This document shows, one piece after another, positions 6,921 to 12,998 of a stretch of 12,998 nucleotides of DNA. This DNA comes from Planctomycetaceae bacterium (GTDB lineage Bacteria > Planctomycetota > Planctomycetia > Planctomycetales > Planctomycetaceae): assembly GCA_023258825.1 (NCBI GenBank), contig JALQWE010000055.1:1-12998 (forward strand), given 5' to 3'. The position numbers and the translations under genes are program-made. Position 1 is the stretch's first letter. Every line of letters begins with the position of its first letter. Below the pieces are notes generated by a model. The model ran no database searches, was not told where the DNA came from, and saw only the letters and a program-made list of their open reading frames with translations.

Positions 6921-8750
6921 GTGATCAAGCTCAGTCGCCTTCAGATGTTGTTGGACTTCCCGCTGCTGAAACGGGAACTGACCGAAGCCGCATATCGTCG
7001 TCGCACCTACGCCCTGCGTTGTATCATCGCGGGCATCATGCTGCTGGTTCTCATCAGCAACTATCAGGCGATTTCCGCCGGCAATGGAGCCTCACTGCCG
7101 ATGATCCTGGGCCGTGGCAGCGACCTCGTTCAGGCCCTGCTGTATTTCGCGCTCTGGACCGTTTATCTGCTGCTGCCCGCGATGTCCTGTTCAGCGATAT
7201 CGTCAGAGCGTGAGAAACAGACGTTGGGTTTGATCCTGATTTCGCGAGTTTCTCCGGTGGGGCTGGTGCTGGAAAAATTTCTGGGGCGACTGCTGCCGAT
7301 GATGGGCCTATTGTCGCTCACCGCCCCGTTGCTCGGGATCGCCTACGCAATGGGCGGATTTGGTGTGGAAGGGATCCTGACAAGCGTACTGGTTCTGTTT
7401 GTCGCCTGTCTGCAGGTGATCAGTGCCGGCATTCTGTGGTCCAGTCTGATGGCAACCTCAATGCAGGCCTTCTGGTGCACCTATCTCACTCTGCTGGCGC
7501 TGATTCTGGTTCCGGTGGGTCTTTACTTTCAGGATCTGATGCCGACTAGTGGTCTGCTGTTTGGTCTTGAGGGCGGTGAGACCTGTTTCGTCTTCTACAT
7601 TTTCATGGCGTATGGCGGGGAAGCATTGCTTGGTCGAGTGGCAATGTCCGGATTTCTGTTCAGTTGCCTGCCGCCGGTTGGCTTAAGTCTGGCGATGATT
7701 GCGATCAGCGGACTGGCCGTCAGTCGCTGGCGGATGGAAGCGCCGCTGGGAGCAACCGGCAATGCGAGCCGACTGCATGCCGCAAAGTGGATACTGATGT
7801 TTCCCCTGCGAATGCTGAGATCGCTGTTTTCGCGATCGCAACCACGGCAGCCCGAGGTGGACCCGTCCGGCAGTCAGGACCGCAAGCCGAAATCGCTGGC
7901 GGGAATGCGTGCCGTGGCATGGCGTGAGATGAATCGGACACCACTCGTTCGACTTCCGGCACAGATTATGGTGGTGTTTCTAGTTGTCGCCGCGTTGCTC
8001 TGGCTGGCCCAGCCGGAATACTTCATTCGACCTCCGGGCAATGTGATCATCGTGCATTTCTGTCTGATGCTGATCTCGGCCCTGCTGATGGCATCGATTG
8101 GCTCTCGAACGTTCACGTCCGAACGCGAACGGGAGACAATGGACCTGTTGCTGACAACGCCGTTATCCACGGATGAGATACTGCGGGACAAGCTGGCTGC
8201 AGCAACCCGAATTCGTACCTTTCTGATGCTGGTGTTTGCCTGGCTGGTCATCGTGCGACTGCTTTCCACAGACAACCAGAACAGCCGTCTGCTTTACACC
8301 GCAGGCCCGCTGGTCTACGCCGTCTCTTCACTGCTTTACTGCTATCTGCACATGACTTTCTGCACCTGGATCTCTGTTATGTTCAGTTTGCTCCTGAAGA
8401 CTCAGATGCGTGCCATGATCGGCTCGCTGCTGGTCATTCTGGGAATCTGCTTCGGAACACTGATGGTGCTGGCAATGCTGATGACGCTGTTTGGTATCCG
8501 GGACGATGGAAGCATTCCGAATCCTGCCCTCATCAGTCCATTTTTTGTGTACGTCTCCAATGAAGTGATGGAACTTCCGCGTCTGAGTCGTGACATCTCA
8601 GCGACAGGCGTTTTAATCCTGAACCTGCTGGGCTATTCCGGACTTGTCCTCGGACTGCAAACTGTTGTTCGACTGAAAGCCGGAGAATGGCTGCGGCGAA
8701 AAGACGACGAGGTTCAGCAAACCGGGCGTCCGTGGCTGATGGATTGGTAG
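6921..8750 (+). CDS. ABC-2 type transporter permease, double-module (second paralogue)
   Basis: 609 residues from GTG 6921. It matches the preceding permease along its length: FPLLKRELTEAAYRRRTYAL against the first protein's N-terminus, then LPAMSCSAISSEREKQTLGL at about 88-107 and APLLGIAYAMGG further on. A second module starts with AWREMNRTPLVRLP and carries TSEREREMDL-like sequence, actually SERERETMDLLLTTPLS at residue 400. It has about a dozen hydrophobic segments and a basic linker between modules (near residues 295-330, rich in R, S, Q and P). The two genes are therefore a tandem duplication whose product was itself already duplicated. They may form a heterodimeric membrane channel, but a cognate ATP-binding protein is not encoded between 1 and 12998. 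No clear terminator follows the stop. Confidence 0.85.
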   Translation: MIKLSRLQMLLDFPLLKRELTEAAYRRRTYALRCIIAGIMLLVLISNYQAISAGNGASLPMILGRGSDLVQALLYFALWTVYLLLPAMSCSAISSEREKQTLGLILISRVSPVGLVLEKFLGRLLPMMGLLSLTAPLLGIAYAMGGFGVEGILTSVLVLFVACLQVISAGILWSSLMATSMQAFWCTYLTLLALILVPVGLYFQDLMPTSGLLFGLEGGETCFVFYIFMAYGGEALLGRVAMSGFLFSCLPPVGLSLAMIAISGLAVSRWRMEAPLGATGNASRLHAAKWILMFPLRMLRSLFSRSQPRQPEVDPSGSQDRKPKSLAGMRAVAWREMNRTPLVRLPAQIMVVFLVVAALLWLAQPEYFIRPPGNVIIVHFCLMLISALLMASIGSRTFTSERERETMDLLLTTPLSTDEILRDKLAAATRIRTFLMLVFAWLVIVRLLSTDNQNSRLLYTAGPLVYAVSSLLYCYLHMTFCTWISVMFSLLLKTQMRAMIGSLLVILGICFGTLMVLAMLMTLFGIRDDGSIPNPALISPFFVYVSNEVMELPRLSRDISATGVLILNLLGYSGLVLGLQTVVRLKAGEWLRRKDDEVQQTGRPWLMDW

Positions 8751-8780
8751 CCATGGGGGGAACTGCTGAGCTGTCAGGAT

Positions 8781-9011
8781 CTACCGACAAAGCCGCGAAA
8801 AAACGGGGGCGATTGTCTGCAAAAAGTTCTCGAGTTCGATATGCTGATGCGAGAGTTTGAAGCAGACGCGGCCACCCGGAAGTCGCACGACATTGTTTTC
8901 CGAATGGCTTCGCAACGACGCGGCAAAGACGGCCTCTGAAAATCCTGCATATCGACGTATCTCCAGCAGACGGATGTCCTGCTTTTCGATCCTTTCACGG
9001 AAGAGTTGCAT
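8781..9011 (-). CDS. Doubtful small hypothetical protein, minus strand
   Basis: An ATG-started frame of 76 residues runs leftward from 9011 to a TAG at 8781-8783. An in-frame stop two codons before the ATG fixes the longest possible start. The composition is protein-like (MQLFRERIEKQDIRLLEIRR, later RLPGGRVCFKLSHQHIELEN) and codon choice resembles the neighbours, with no repeats or low complexity. I recognise no family, signal peptide or membrane segment. Against it: there is no Shine-Dalgarno, and its ATG coincides with the ATG of the better-supported BON gene on the other strand. It may instead be a shadow, or the remnant of a longer gene. Confidence 0.3.
   Translation of the reverse strand: MQLFRERIEKQDIRLLEIRRYAGFSEAVFAASLRSHSENNVVRLPGGRVCFKLSHQHIELENFLQTIAPVFSRLCR
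8999..9005 (+). promoter_or_regulatory. Shine-Dalgarno deciding the BON gene start
   Basis: GGAAGAG lies four bases before ATG 9010 (six from the GGAAG core). The frame is open back to 8857, but no earlier in-frame ATG has such an element. Confidence 0.5.
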
Positions 9012-9240
9012 GCGAAGTCAGCCACGAACCAGTCCGGAAACTGATCGCTGCATGGACCTCATCCAGCAGCTGGGCAGCGTCGTAGTCAGTGATCTCTGCG
9101 TTGACGTTGGGTTCCATTCGATCACTTTGACAGGGCGTGCCGGTTCCTTTTATGCAAAGGAACTAGCCACAATGGCCGCAGCAAGAATGTATCCTGATCA
9201 CCAGATCGAAAATCAATTGCAGGTGGTCGTGCTGCGATAG
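9010..9240 (+). CDS. Small single BON-domain protein
   Basis: 76 residues from ATG 9010. Residues 15 onward follow the BON pattern: an N-terminal amphipathic helix (DLIQQLGSVVVSD), then VDVGFHSITLTGRAGSF, where hydrophobic-x-G/H-x-hydrophobic-x-L-x-G is the central strand-turn, then YAKELATMAAARM as the helix and IENQLQVVV as the last strand. BON domains occur in OsmY-like and secretin-associated proteins and are thought to bind phospholipid or other proteins. This copy stands alone, with no signal peptide, so a cytoplasmic role or an unseen partner is likely. Codons between 8857 and 9009 in the same frame are rich in Ser and Arg and look non-coding, which agrees with the start chosen from the Shine-Dalgarno. 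A hairpin overlaps the stop codon. Confidence 0.65.
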   Translation: MRSQPRTSPETDRCMDLIQQLGSVVVSDLCVDVGFHSITLTGRAGSFYAKELATMAAARMYPDHQIENQLQVVVLR

Positions 9241-9268
9241 TTGCATTAGCAACAGAATGCACATCGCA
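9233..9268 (+). other. Hairpin overlapping the BON stop codon
   Basis: TGCGAT (9233-9238) pairs with ATCGCA (9263-9268), and TGCATT (9242-9247) pairs with AATGCA (9256-9261). This gives a 12-bp two-part stem with an 8-base loop and a small internal loop that contains the end of the TAG. A competing 5-bp stem GTTGC/GCAAC (9240-9253) uses the same bases. No T-run follows on either strand, so it is not a canonical terminator; it may stabilise the 3' end of the mRNA. Confidence 0.4.
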
Positions 9269-9493
9269 AAGCGCAGCCGCGGGCACACTCGAACCATGTC
9301 ACGCCCGCTGGCACAACGCATCCTCCTGTGACAGACTACTGTCCAGGGCGGCCATCATGTCGTCGCTGCGGAATCATTCCGACGGTCAGTGCCTTCTGAA
9401 ACGCCCTCGCTCAGTTCCCCGGATCCCTTACAGGTCATCCGGAACACAGCGCAACCATTCCCCTCAGCAACCCGTATTCACAGGTTCGCACTT

Positions 9494-10900
9494 ATGACTC
9501 AGGCTGGTGATTTTGGTGCCACAGGCGACGGCGTAACCGATGACACCGACGCACTGCAGCACGCAATCGACGAAGGTGTTGGCGAATTACGACTGCCGCG
9601 CGGAGACTACAGAATCACGCGACCACTGGTCATCAGCCTGTCCACCACCGGACGTACGTCGTTATGCGGCGAAAGTGGTACGGCGAGACTTCTGATGGAT
9701 GGTCCCGGCCCGGCGATTCTCTTCCGAGGCACTCACGGAGGCACCGCCGATCCTCGCAGTGTTCAGGACCTGGTCTGGCAGCGAGAACGACTGCCGATGC
9801 TTCGCGATCTGGAAATCACCGGACTGCATCCGGACGCGGATGGTGTCCGCCTGGAAGGAGTCTTTCAGCCGTCGATTAACGGGGTCCTGTTGCGTCATCT
9901 GCGTCATGGCATTCATGTCACCGGACGTGCTCGCAACCTGCTGATCAGCCACTGCCACATCTATCACAACACCGGTATCGGCATTTTTCTGGATGCCGTC
10001 AATCTGCATCAGACCATCATCAGCGCGTCCCATATCAGCTACTGCAGGCTGGGCGGTATTCGGATTGAAAAAAGCGAAATCCGGAATCTGCAGATCACCG
10101 GAAACGACATCGAATACAACAACAACGGCGGCCATCAGATTCCCGACGCTGATGCAATTCCAACGGCAGAAATCTGGCTGGATGCGCGCGAGGGCAGTAT
10201 TCGGGAAGGAACCATCAGCAGCAACACCATTCAGGCCACCTACAGTCCGAATGGAGCCAATATCCGCATGATTGGTCAGGCCGATGCGAAAAATGCCAAA
10301 GTGGGCATGATCGCCGTGACTGGAAACCTGATTGGCAGCCAGTGGGTCAACGTGCACCTCTCCTCGGTTCAGGGCGTCACATTGTCCGGTAACTGCATTT
10401 ACTCAGGACACCATCGAAATCTGCTGCTGGAGGATTGCTCGCAGATTACCGTGGGTGACAACAGCCTTGGACACAATGCCGACTACGGTATCGAAAAAGA
10501 ACTCTGCACCGGTGTGACACTCAAAAACTGTCGCGACAGTATCTTCAGCGGCAATATTCTGCAGGACTGCCAAACGGGGCGGCACCAGTATCCCGAAGCT
10601 CCGGAACTTCAGCGGGAAGCCCTTCTGGAAATCATTGACTGCCGAAACATCACCATCAGCCACTGTCAGATTCTGGATTCCGCGCCGGTCGGTATTCGGC
10701 TGCACAACTCGGAAGAAATGACGCTGATGGGTTTAAGCATCTGCGATCGGCGATCACCACCGCTTCAGCAACATGCGATTCACTGGACGGGTACGTCTTC
10801 CGGAAGCCTGATCACGGCCTGCCGTTTTCGTGGCTGCACTGCGGATCCCGTCACAGGCCCCGTTCAACCGCAGCACTGTCAGATTTCTGAGCCCCTGTGA
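9494..10900 (+). CDS. Right-handed parallel beta-helix protein, pectate-lyase-3 superfamily-like
   Basis: 468 residues from ATG 9494. The N-terminus has the hallmark DFGATGDGVTDDTDALQHAI (about residues 6-25) of the pectate lyase 3 superfamily, followed by LPRGDYRITRPLVI. The rest is a run of short strands with periodic I/L-x-I-x-x-N/H-x-I repeats, such as NLLISHCHIYHNTGIGIFLD, RNLQITGNDIEYNNN and ITGNLIGSQWVNVHL, which fit coils of a parallel beta-helix. Such proteins bind or cleave polysaccharides, or serve as scaffolds; no catalytic set could be confirmed. The family resemblance to beta-helix proteins of other planctomycetes is from memory. The frame also opens at GTG 9389, adding 35 residues that carry no signal peptide or recognisable domain. 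Neither start has a strong ribosome-binding site, so the start is uncertain. No export signal is visible. Confidence 0.85.
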   Translation: MTQAGDFGATGDGVTDDTDALQHAIDEGVGELRLPRGDYRITRPLVISLSTTGRTSLCGESGTARLLMDGPGPAILFRGTHGGTADPRSVQDLVWQRERLPMLRDLEITGLHPDADGVRLEGVFQPSINGVLLRHLRHGIHVTGRARNLLISHCHIYHNTGIGIFLDAVNLHQTIISASHISYCRLGGIRIEKSEIRNLQITGNDIEYNNNGGHQIPDADAIPTAEIWLDAREGSIREGTISSNTIQATYSPNGANIRMIGQADAKNAKVGMIAVTGNLIGSQWVNVHLSSVQGVTLSGNCIYSGHHRNLLLEDCSQITVGDNSLGHNADYGIEKELCTGVTLKNCRDSIFSGNILQDCQTGRHQYPEAPELQREALLEIIDCRNITISHCQILDSAPVGIRLHNSEEMTLMGLSICDRRSPPLQQHAIHWTGTSSGSLITACRFRGCTADPVTGPVQPQHCQISEPL

Positions 10901-10941
10901 ACGGTGGTTCCGCCGCACAGTCTACGGGACAAGATCTGCAA

Positions 10942-10960
10942 AAACGGCCGTTTCCCGGGA
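10942..10960. promoter_or_regulatory. Two abutting perfect palindromes
   Basis: AAACGGCCGTTT (10942-10953) is a perfect 12-bp palindrome, and TCCCGGGA (10953-10960) is a perfect 8-bp palindrome sharing its last base. They lie in the 225-base gap between the beta-helix and aminotransferase genes. As RNA the first could be a minimal hairpin; as DNA it looks like a dimer-binding site. No function is shown. Confidence 0.3.
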
Positions 10961-11125
10961 TAAACTTCACGCTCACTGCCAACACGCCTCAGGAAAGACT
11001 TGCCGAACAACGGCAGCCTGATATGCTCGCGGCTTTCCGTCCATTCTGCCCCCTTTCCCATGTGCCTCATCCGTCGCTGCCTCTACAGGATTCATCTGCG
11101 ACATGAGTGCTGCTTTGTCAGGTGA

Positions 11126-12304
11126 ATGATGACCTTTTCCCAGCTTACTCCTCCTCAGCGAATTCTGATGGGGCCAGGCCCCAGTGAGATTCATCCCAGC
11201 GTCCTCGCCGCAATGGCCGCACCGACCGTGGGGCACCTCGACCCCTACTTTCTCAAGCTGATGGATGAAGTTCAGTCTATGCTGCGGGACGTCTTCCAGA
11301 CGACCAACCCGATGACCATGGCCATCAGCGGGACCGGCAGCGCCGGAATGGAAACCTGTGTGGTCAATCTGATCGAACCCGGCGACCGCATGGTTGTCGG
11401 CATCAATGGGGTCTTCGGCGGCCGAATGGCAGAAGTGGCGGAACGACTTGGTGCCCAGGTCACTCGCATAGAACGCCCCTTCGGAGAAGTCTTCACCCCC
11501 GAAGAAGTCCGTGCCGTTGTCCAGCAGGTGCAACCCAAAGTTGTCGGTATCGTTCAGGCGGAAACCAGTACAGGCGCCTGGCAACCCCTTGATGACATCG
11601 CCGCCATCGTGCATGACGCCGGAGCACTGCTGGTTGTTGACTGCGTCACCTCGCTGGCCGGTGTGCCCGTGGAAATCGATCGTCTCGGAATTGACGCGGC
11701 CTACAGCGGTTCCCAGAAATGCCTCAGCTGTCCACCGGGGTTATCCCCCGTGACCTTCGGCCCCAGAGCTCTGGAAGCCATGGACAAACGCACCCGACGT
11801 GTATCCAGCTGGTACCTCGACATTGGTCTGCTGCGCAATTACTGGGGCAGCAACCGAGCCTATCACCACACAGCGCCCATCAACATGAACTACGCCCTGC
11901 ATCAGGCTCTGCGATTGGTGCTGCAGGAAGGTCTGCCGGCACGATTTGCACGCCACATGCAGCATCACAGAGCCCTGAAGGCCGGTTTGAATGCCATGGG
12001 AATTCGCTACTCCGGTGCAGCCGACAGTTGCCTGCCCATGCTGAACTCAATCCTGATCCCCGAGGGCGCGGATGATGTCGCTGTTCGTTCACAACTGCTG
12101 AACGAATTCGGTATCGAAATCGGCGGCGGTCTGGGGCCGATGAAGGGCAAAGTCTGGCGCGTGGGACTGATGGGCGAAACAGCGAAGAAATCCAACGTCC
12201 TGCTGTTCCTGGCAGCGCTCGAACAGTGCCTGAATCGTCAGGGGATTCGTCCGGATCCGGGTGCCGGCGTCGCCGCAGCCAATGCCGCATGGCTGGCGTC
12301 CTGA
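11126..12304 (+). CDS. Class V aminotransferase, alanine/serine-glyoxylate type
   Basis: 392 residues, the normal length for the family. It is a fold-type I PLP enzyme of the serine-pyruvate / alanine-glyoxylate aminotransferase group, moving an amino group from alanine or serine to glyoxylate or a similar keto acid in the cytoplasm. Visible landmarks: LMGPGPSEIHP at the N-terminus; the cofactor-phosphate loop SGTGSAGMETC; D172 in VVDCVTSLAG, which should contact the pyridine nitrogen; the Schiff-base lysine K198 in SGSQKCLSCPPGL; APINMNYALHQALRLVL; and R345 in KVWRVGLMG, the expected carboxylate-binding arginine. All key residues are present. Two ATG codons lie in tandem (11126 and 11129). 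AGGTG ends one base before the first and four before the second, so the second may be the true start. Exact donor and acceptor cannot be fixed from sequence; a phosphonate or purine-pathway class V enzyme is less likely. Confidence 0.93.
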   Translation: MMTFSQLTPPQRILMGPGPSEIHPSVLAAMAAPTVGHLDPYFLKLMDEVQSMLRDVFQTTNPMTMAISGTGSAGMETCVVNLIEPGDRMVVGINGVFGGRMAEVAERLGAQVTRIERPFGEVFTPEEVRAVVQQVQPKVVGIVQAETSTGAWQPLDDIAAIVHDAGALLVVDCVTSLAGVPVEIDRLGIDAAYSGSQKCLSCPPGLSPVTFGPRALEAMDKRTRRVSSWYLDIGLLRNYWGSNRAYHHTAPINMNYALHQALRLVLQEGLPARFARHMQHHRALKAGLNAMGIRYSGAADSCLPMLNSILIPEGADDVAVRSQLLNEFGIEIGGGLGPMKGKVWRVGLMGETAKKSNVLLFLAALEQCLNRQGIRPDPGAGVAAANAAWLAS

Positions 12305-12365
12305 TTCCCGCCGCCGCTACCTGCTCTCACCGGCACACCAGTTTCAACAGGACAGTGTCGGCACC

Positions 12366-12397
12366 ACAGACACCCGGGCGTGCAGCCCGGTGTCTGT
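12366..12397. terminator. Terminator-like hairpin between convergent genes
   Basis: CAGACACC-C-GGGC (12367-12379, one bulged C) pairs with GCCCGGTGTCTG (12385-12396) across the loop GTGCA, with an extra A-T pair outside. It is a 13-bp GC-rich stem lying 61 bases after one stop codon and 74 bases beyond the other. It lacks a T-run on both strands, so it may stop transcription poorly or work with Rho, but its place between converging genes fits a shared terminator. Confidence 0.5.
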
Positions 12398-12471
12398 TGC
12401 CACCTGCTGCATGTTGAATCACCGTACTGCCGCGCACCAGTCACTCAGCTGCCGCATCTGACAACCACAAC

Positions 12472-12998
12472 TCAACCGCGGCCTGCCGACAGCATCTGCC
12501 GTTCCAGATCGACACCCGTCTCCCTGCTCCATGCCTGCAGCAGTCGCCGAAAGATCGGGCCGCCCACCTCCTGACCACAGGCCTGGCCGTCGATCGTGGA
12601 TACCGGCCACAGACACGACGGCGATGACGACAAAAATACCTCGTCCGCTTCCGACAGCAGGTCCCGAGGAATCCTCCTGCGTTCAAATGGAATCCGTAAC
12701 TCACCAGCCAGTCGTTCCACAATCACCGAAGACAGGCTTTGCAGGACGTTTGCCGCCGGCGTCAGTATTCGCCCCTGAACAACCACATACACGCAGGACG
12801 TACTGGTTTCCGTCAGACAATCGTCATGGTCCAGCAGCAACGCTCGACTGCCGCGTTCCAGACGATCCGCCTGCTGATCCGCCAGCCACCAGTGCAGTCG
12901 ATTCCGCACTTTCAGTTCCACGGGGAAACAATCGGCCGGAATCTGTCGCACAGCCGGAATCCGCAGACGTACGCCCTGTTCAAAAGCGGGCTTCCACA
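12472..12998 (-). CDS. Class IV aminotransferase, D-amino-acid / branched-chain type (5'-truncated)
   Basis: The frame is open from the right edge to a TGA at 12472-12474, giving 174 residues of the C-terminal part; the N-terminal domain and start lie beyond 12998. The segment VELKVRNRLHWWLAD carries the expected PLP lysine (codon at 12910-12912) and aligns by eye with CDIKSLNLL of bacterial D-amino-acid aminotransferase. Next come ALLLDHDDCLTETSTSCVYV, with the conserved glutamate-containing turn, then the strand GRILTPAA, then IPFERRRIPRDLLSEADEVF, SSSPSCLWPVSTIDG and a closing helix, the order seen in fold-type IV enzymes. D-alanine aminotransferase, branched-chain aminotransferase and aminodeoxychorismate lyase share this core, so the precise activity is undecided. 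It converges on the class V aminotransferase with a 167-base gap. Confidence 0.85.
   Translation of the reverse strand, partial: WKPAFEQGVRLRIPAVRQIPADCFPVELKVRNRLHWWLADQQADRLERGSRALLLDHDDCLTETSTSCVYVVVQGRILTPAANVLQSLSSVIVERLAGELRIPFERRRIPRDLLSEADEVFLSSSPSCLWPVSTIDGQACGQEVGGPIFRRLLQAWSRETGVDLERQMLSAGRG

Noticed and set aside
8786..8817. Possible hairpin GACAA/TTGTC after the second permease
   Set aside because: Only five solid outer pairs with a poor inner stem, and no T-run on either strand.
8857..9009. Upstream extension of the BON frame to ATG 8857
   Set aside because: The added residues are Ser/Arg-rich without a domain, and a good Shine-Dalgarno points to ATG 9010.
5072..10900. A NosDFY-like set (permeases plus beta-helix protein)
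   Set aside because: The ATPase is missing, the beta-helix protein belongs to the pectate-lyase-3 type and lacks a signal peptide, and the BON gene intervenes; only the general analogy remains.
10897..11106. 69-codon plus-strand frame starting inside the beta-helix stop (GTGA overlap)
   Set aside because: The 4-base overlap is tempting, but there is no ribosome-binding site and no known motif, and the composition (many Pro, Gln, Ser) looks non-coding.

Overview
The window looks like chromosomal DNA from a planctomycete (Planctomycetota). The main reason is the 4.4 kb gene at 553-5001. It encodes an exported protein that joins a ThuA-like domain, a PVC-type (Piru_Ver) dehydrogenase domain, a HEAT-like helical region and a CxxCH haem-binding domain, an architecture typical of that phylum. 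The base composition is moderately GC-rich. GTG starts and a beta-helix protein of a type I associate with planctomycetes fit the same picture. No rRNA, tRNA, CRISPR array, insertion sequence or phage gene was found.

Layout. Positions 1-180 are the 3' end of a membrane-protein gene, followed by a good rho-independent terminator (202-229). Positions 181-552 carry no gene. They hold a 21-bp direct repeat (241-261 and 280-300), a set of competing small inverted repeats (427-457) and a strong leader hairpin (472-502) just before the giant cytochrome gene. The cytochrome gene (553-5001) is followed on the same strand, each time after a 70-bp gap, by two paralogous ABC-2 type permeases (5072-6850 and 6921-8750), each with a strong Shine-Dalgarno. 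The three probably form one transcription unit. Each permease is an internal duplication, so the pair carries four copies of one module, yet no ATP-binding subunit is encoded in the window.

Further right are a small BON-domain protein (9010-9240) and a parallel beta-helix protein (about 9494-10900). Next is a class V aminotransferase of the alanine/serine-glyoxylate type (11126-12304). Convergent to it, on the minus strand and cut by the right edge, is a class IV (D-amino-acid / branched-chain type) aminotransferase (12472-12998). A hairpin lies between the two convergent genes. A doubtful 76-codon minus-strand frame (8781-9011) shares its start codon, in opposite orientation, with the BON gene.

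How the genes work together is only partly visible. The haem protein is exported and should oxidise or bind a sugar-like substrate and pass electrons through its c-type haem. The co-directional permeases could belong to a transporter serving that enzyme or its envelope assembly, with the ATPase encoded elsewhere. The BON, beta-helix and aminotransferase genes look like ordinary neighbours. The most unusual content is the four-module permease pair without an ATPase, the large all-in-one haem protein with an extra C-terminal domain, and the structured leader in front of it.
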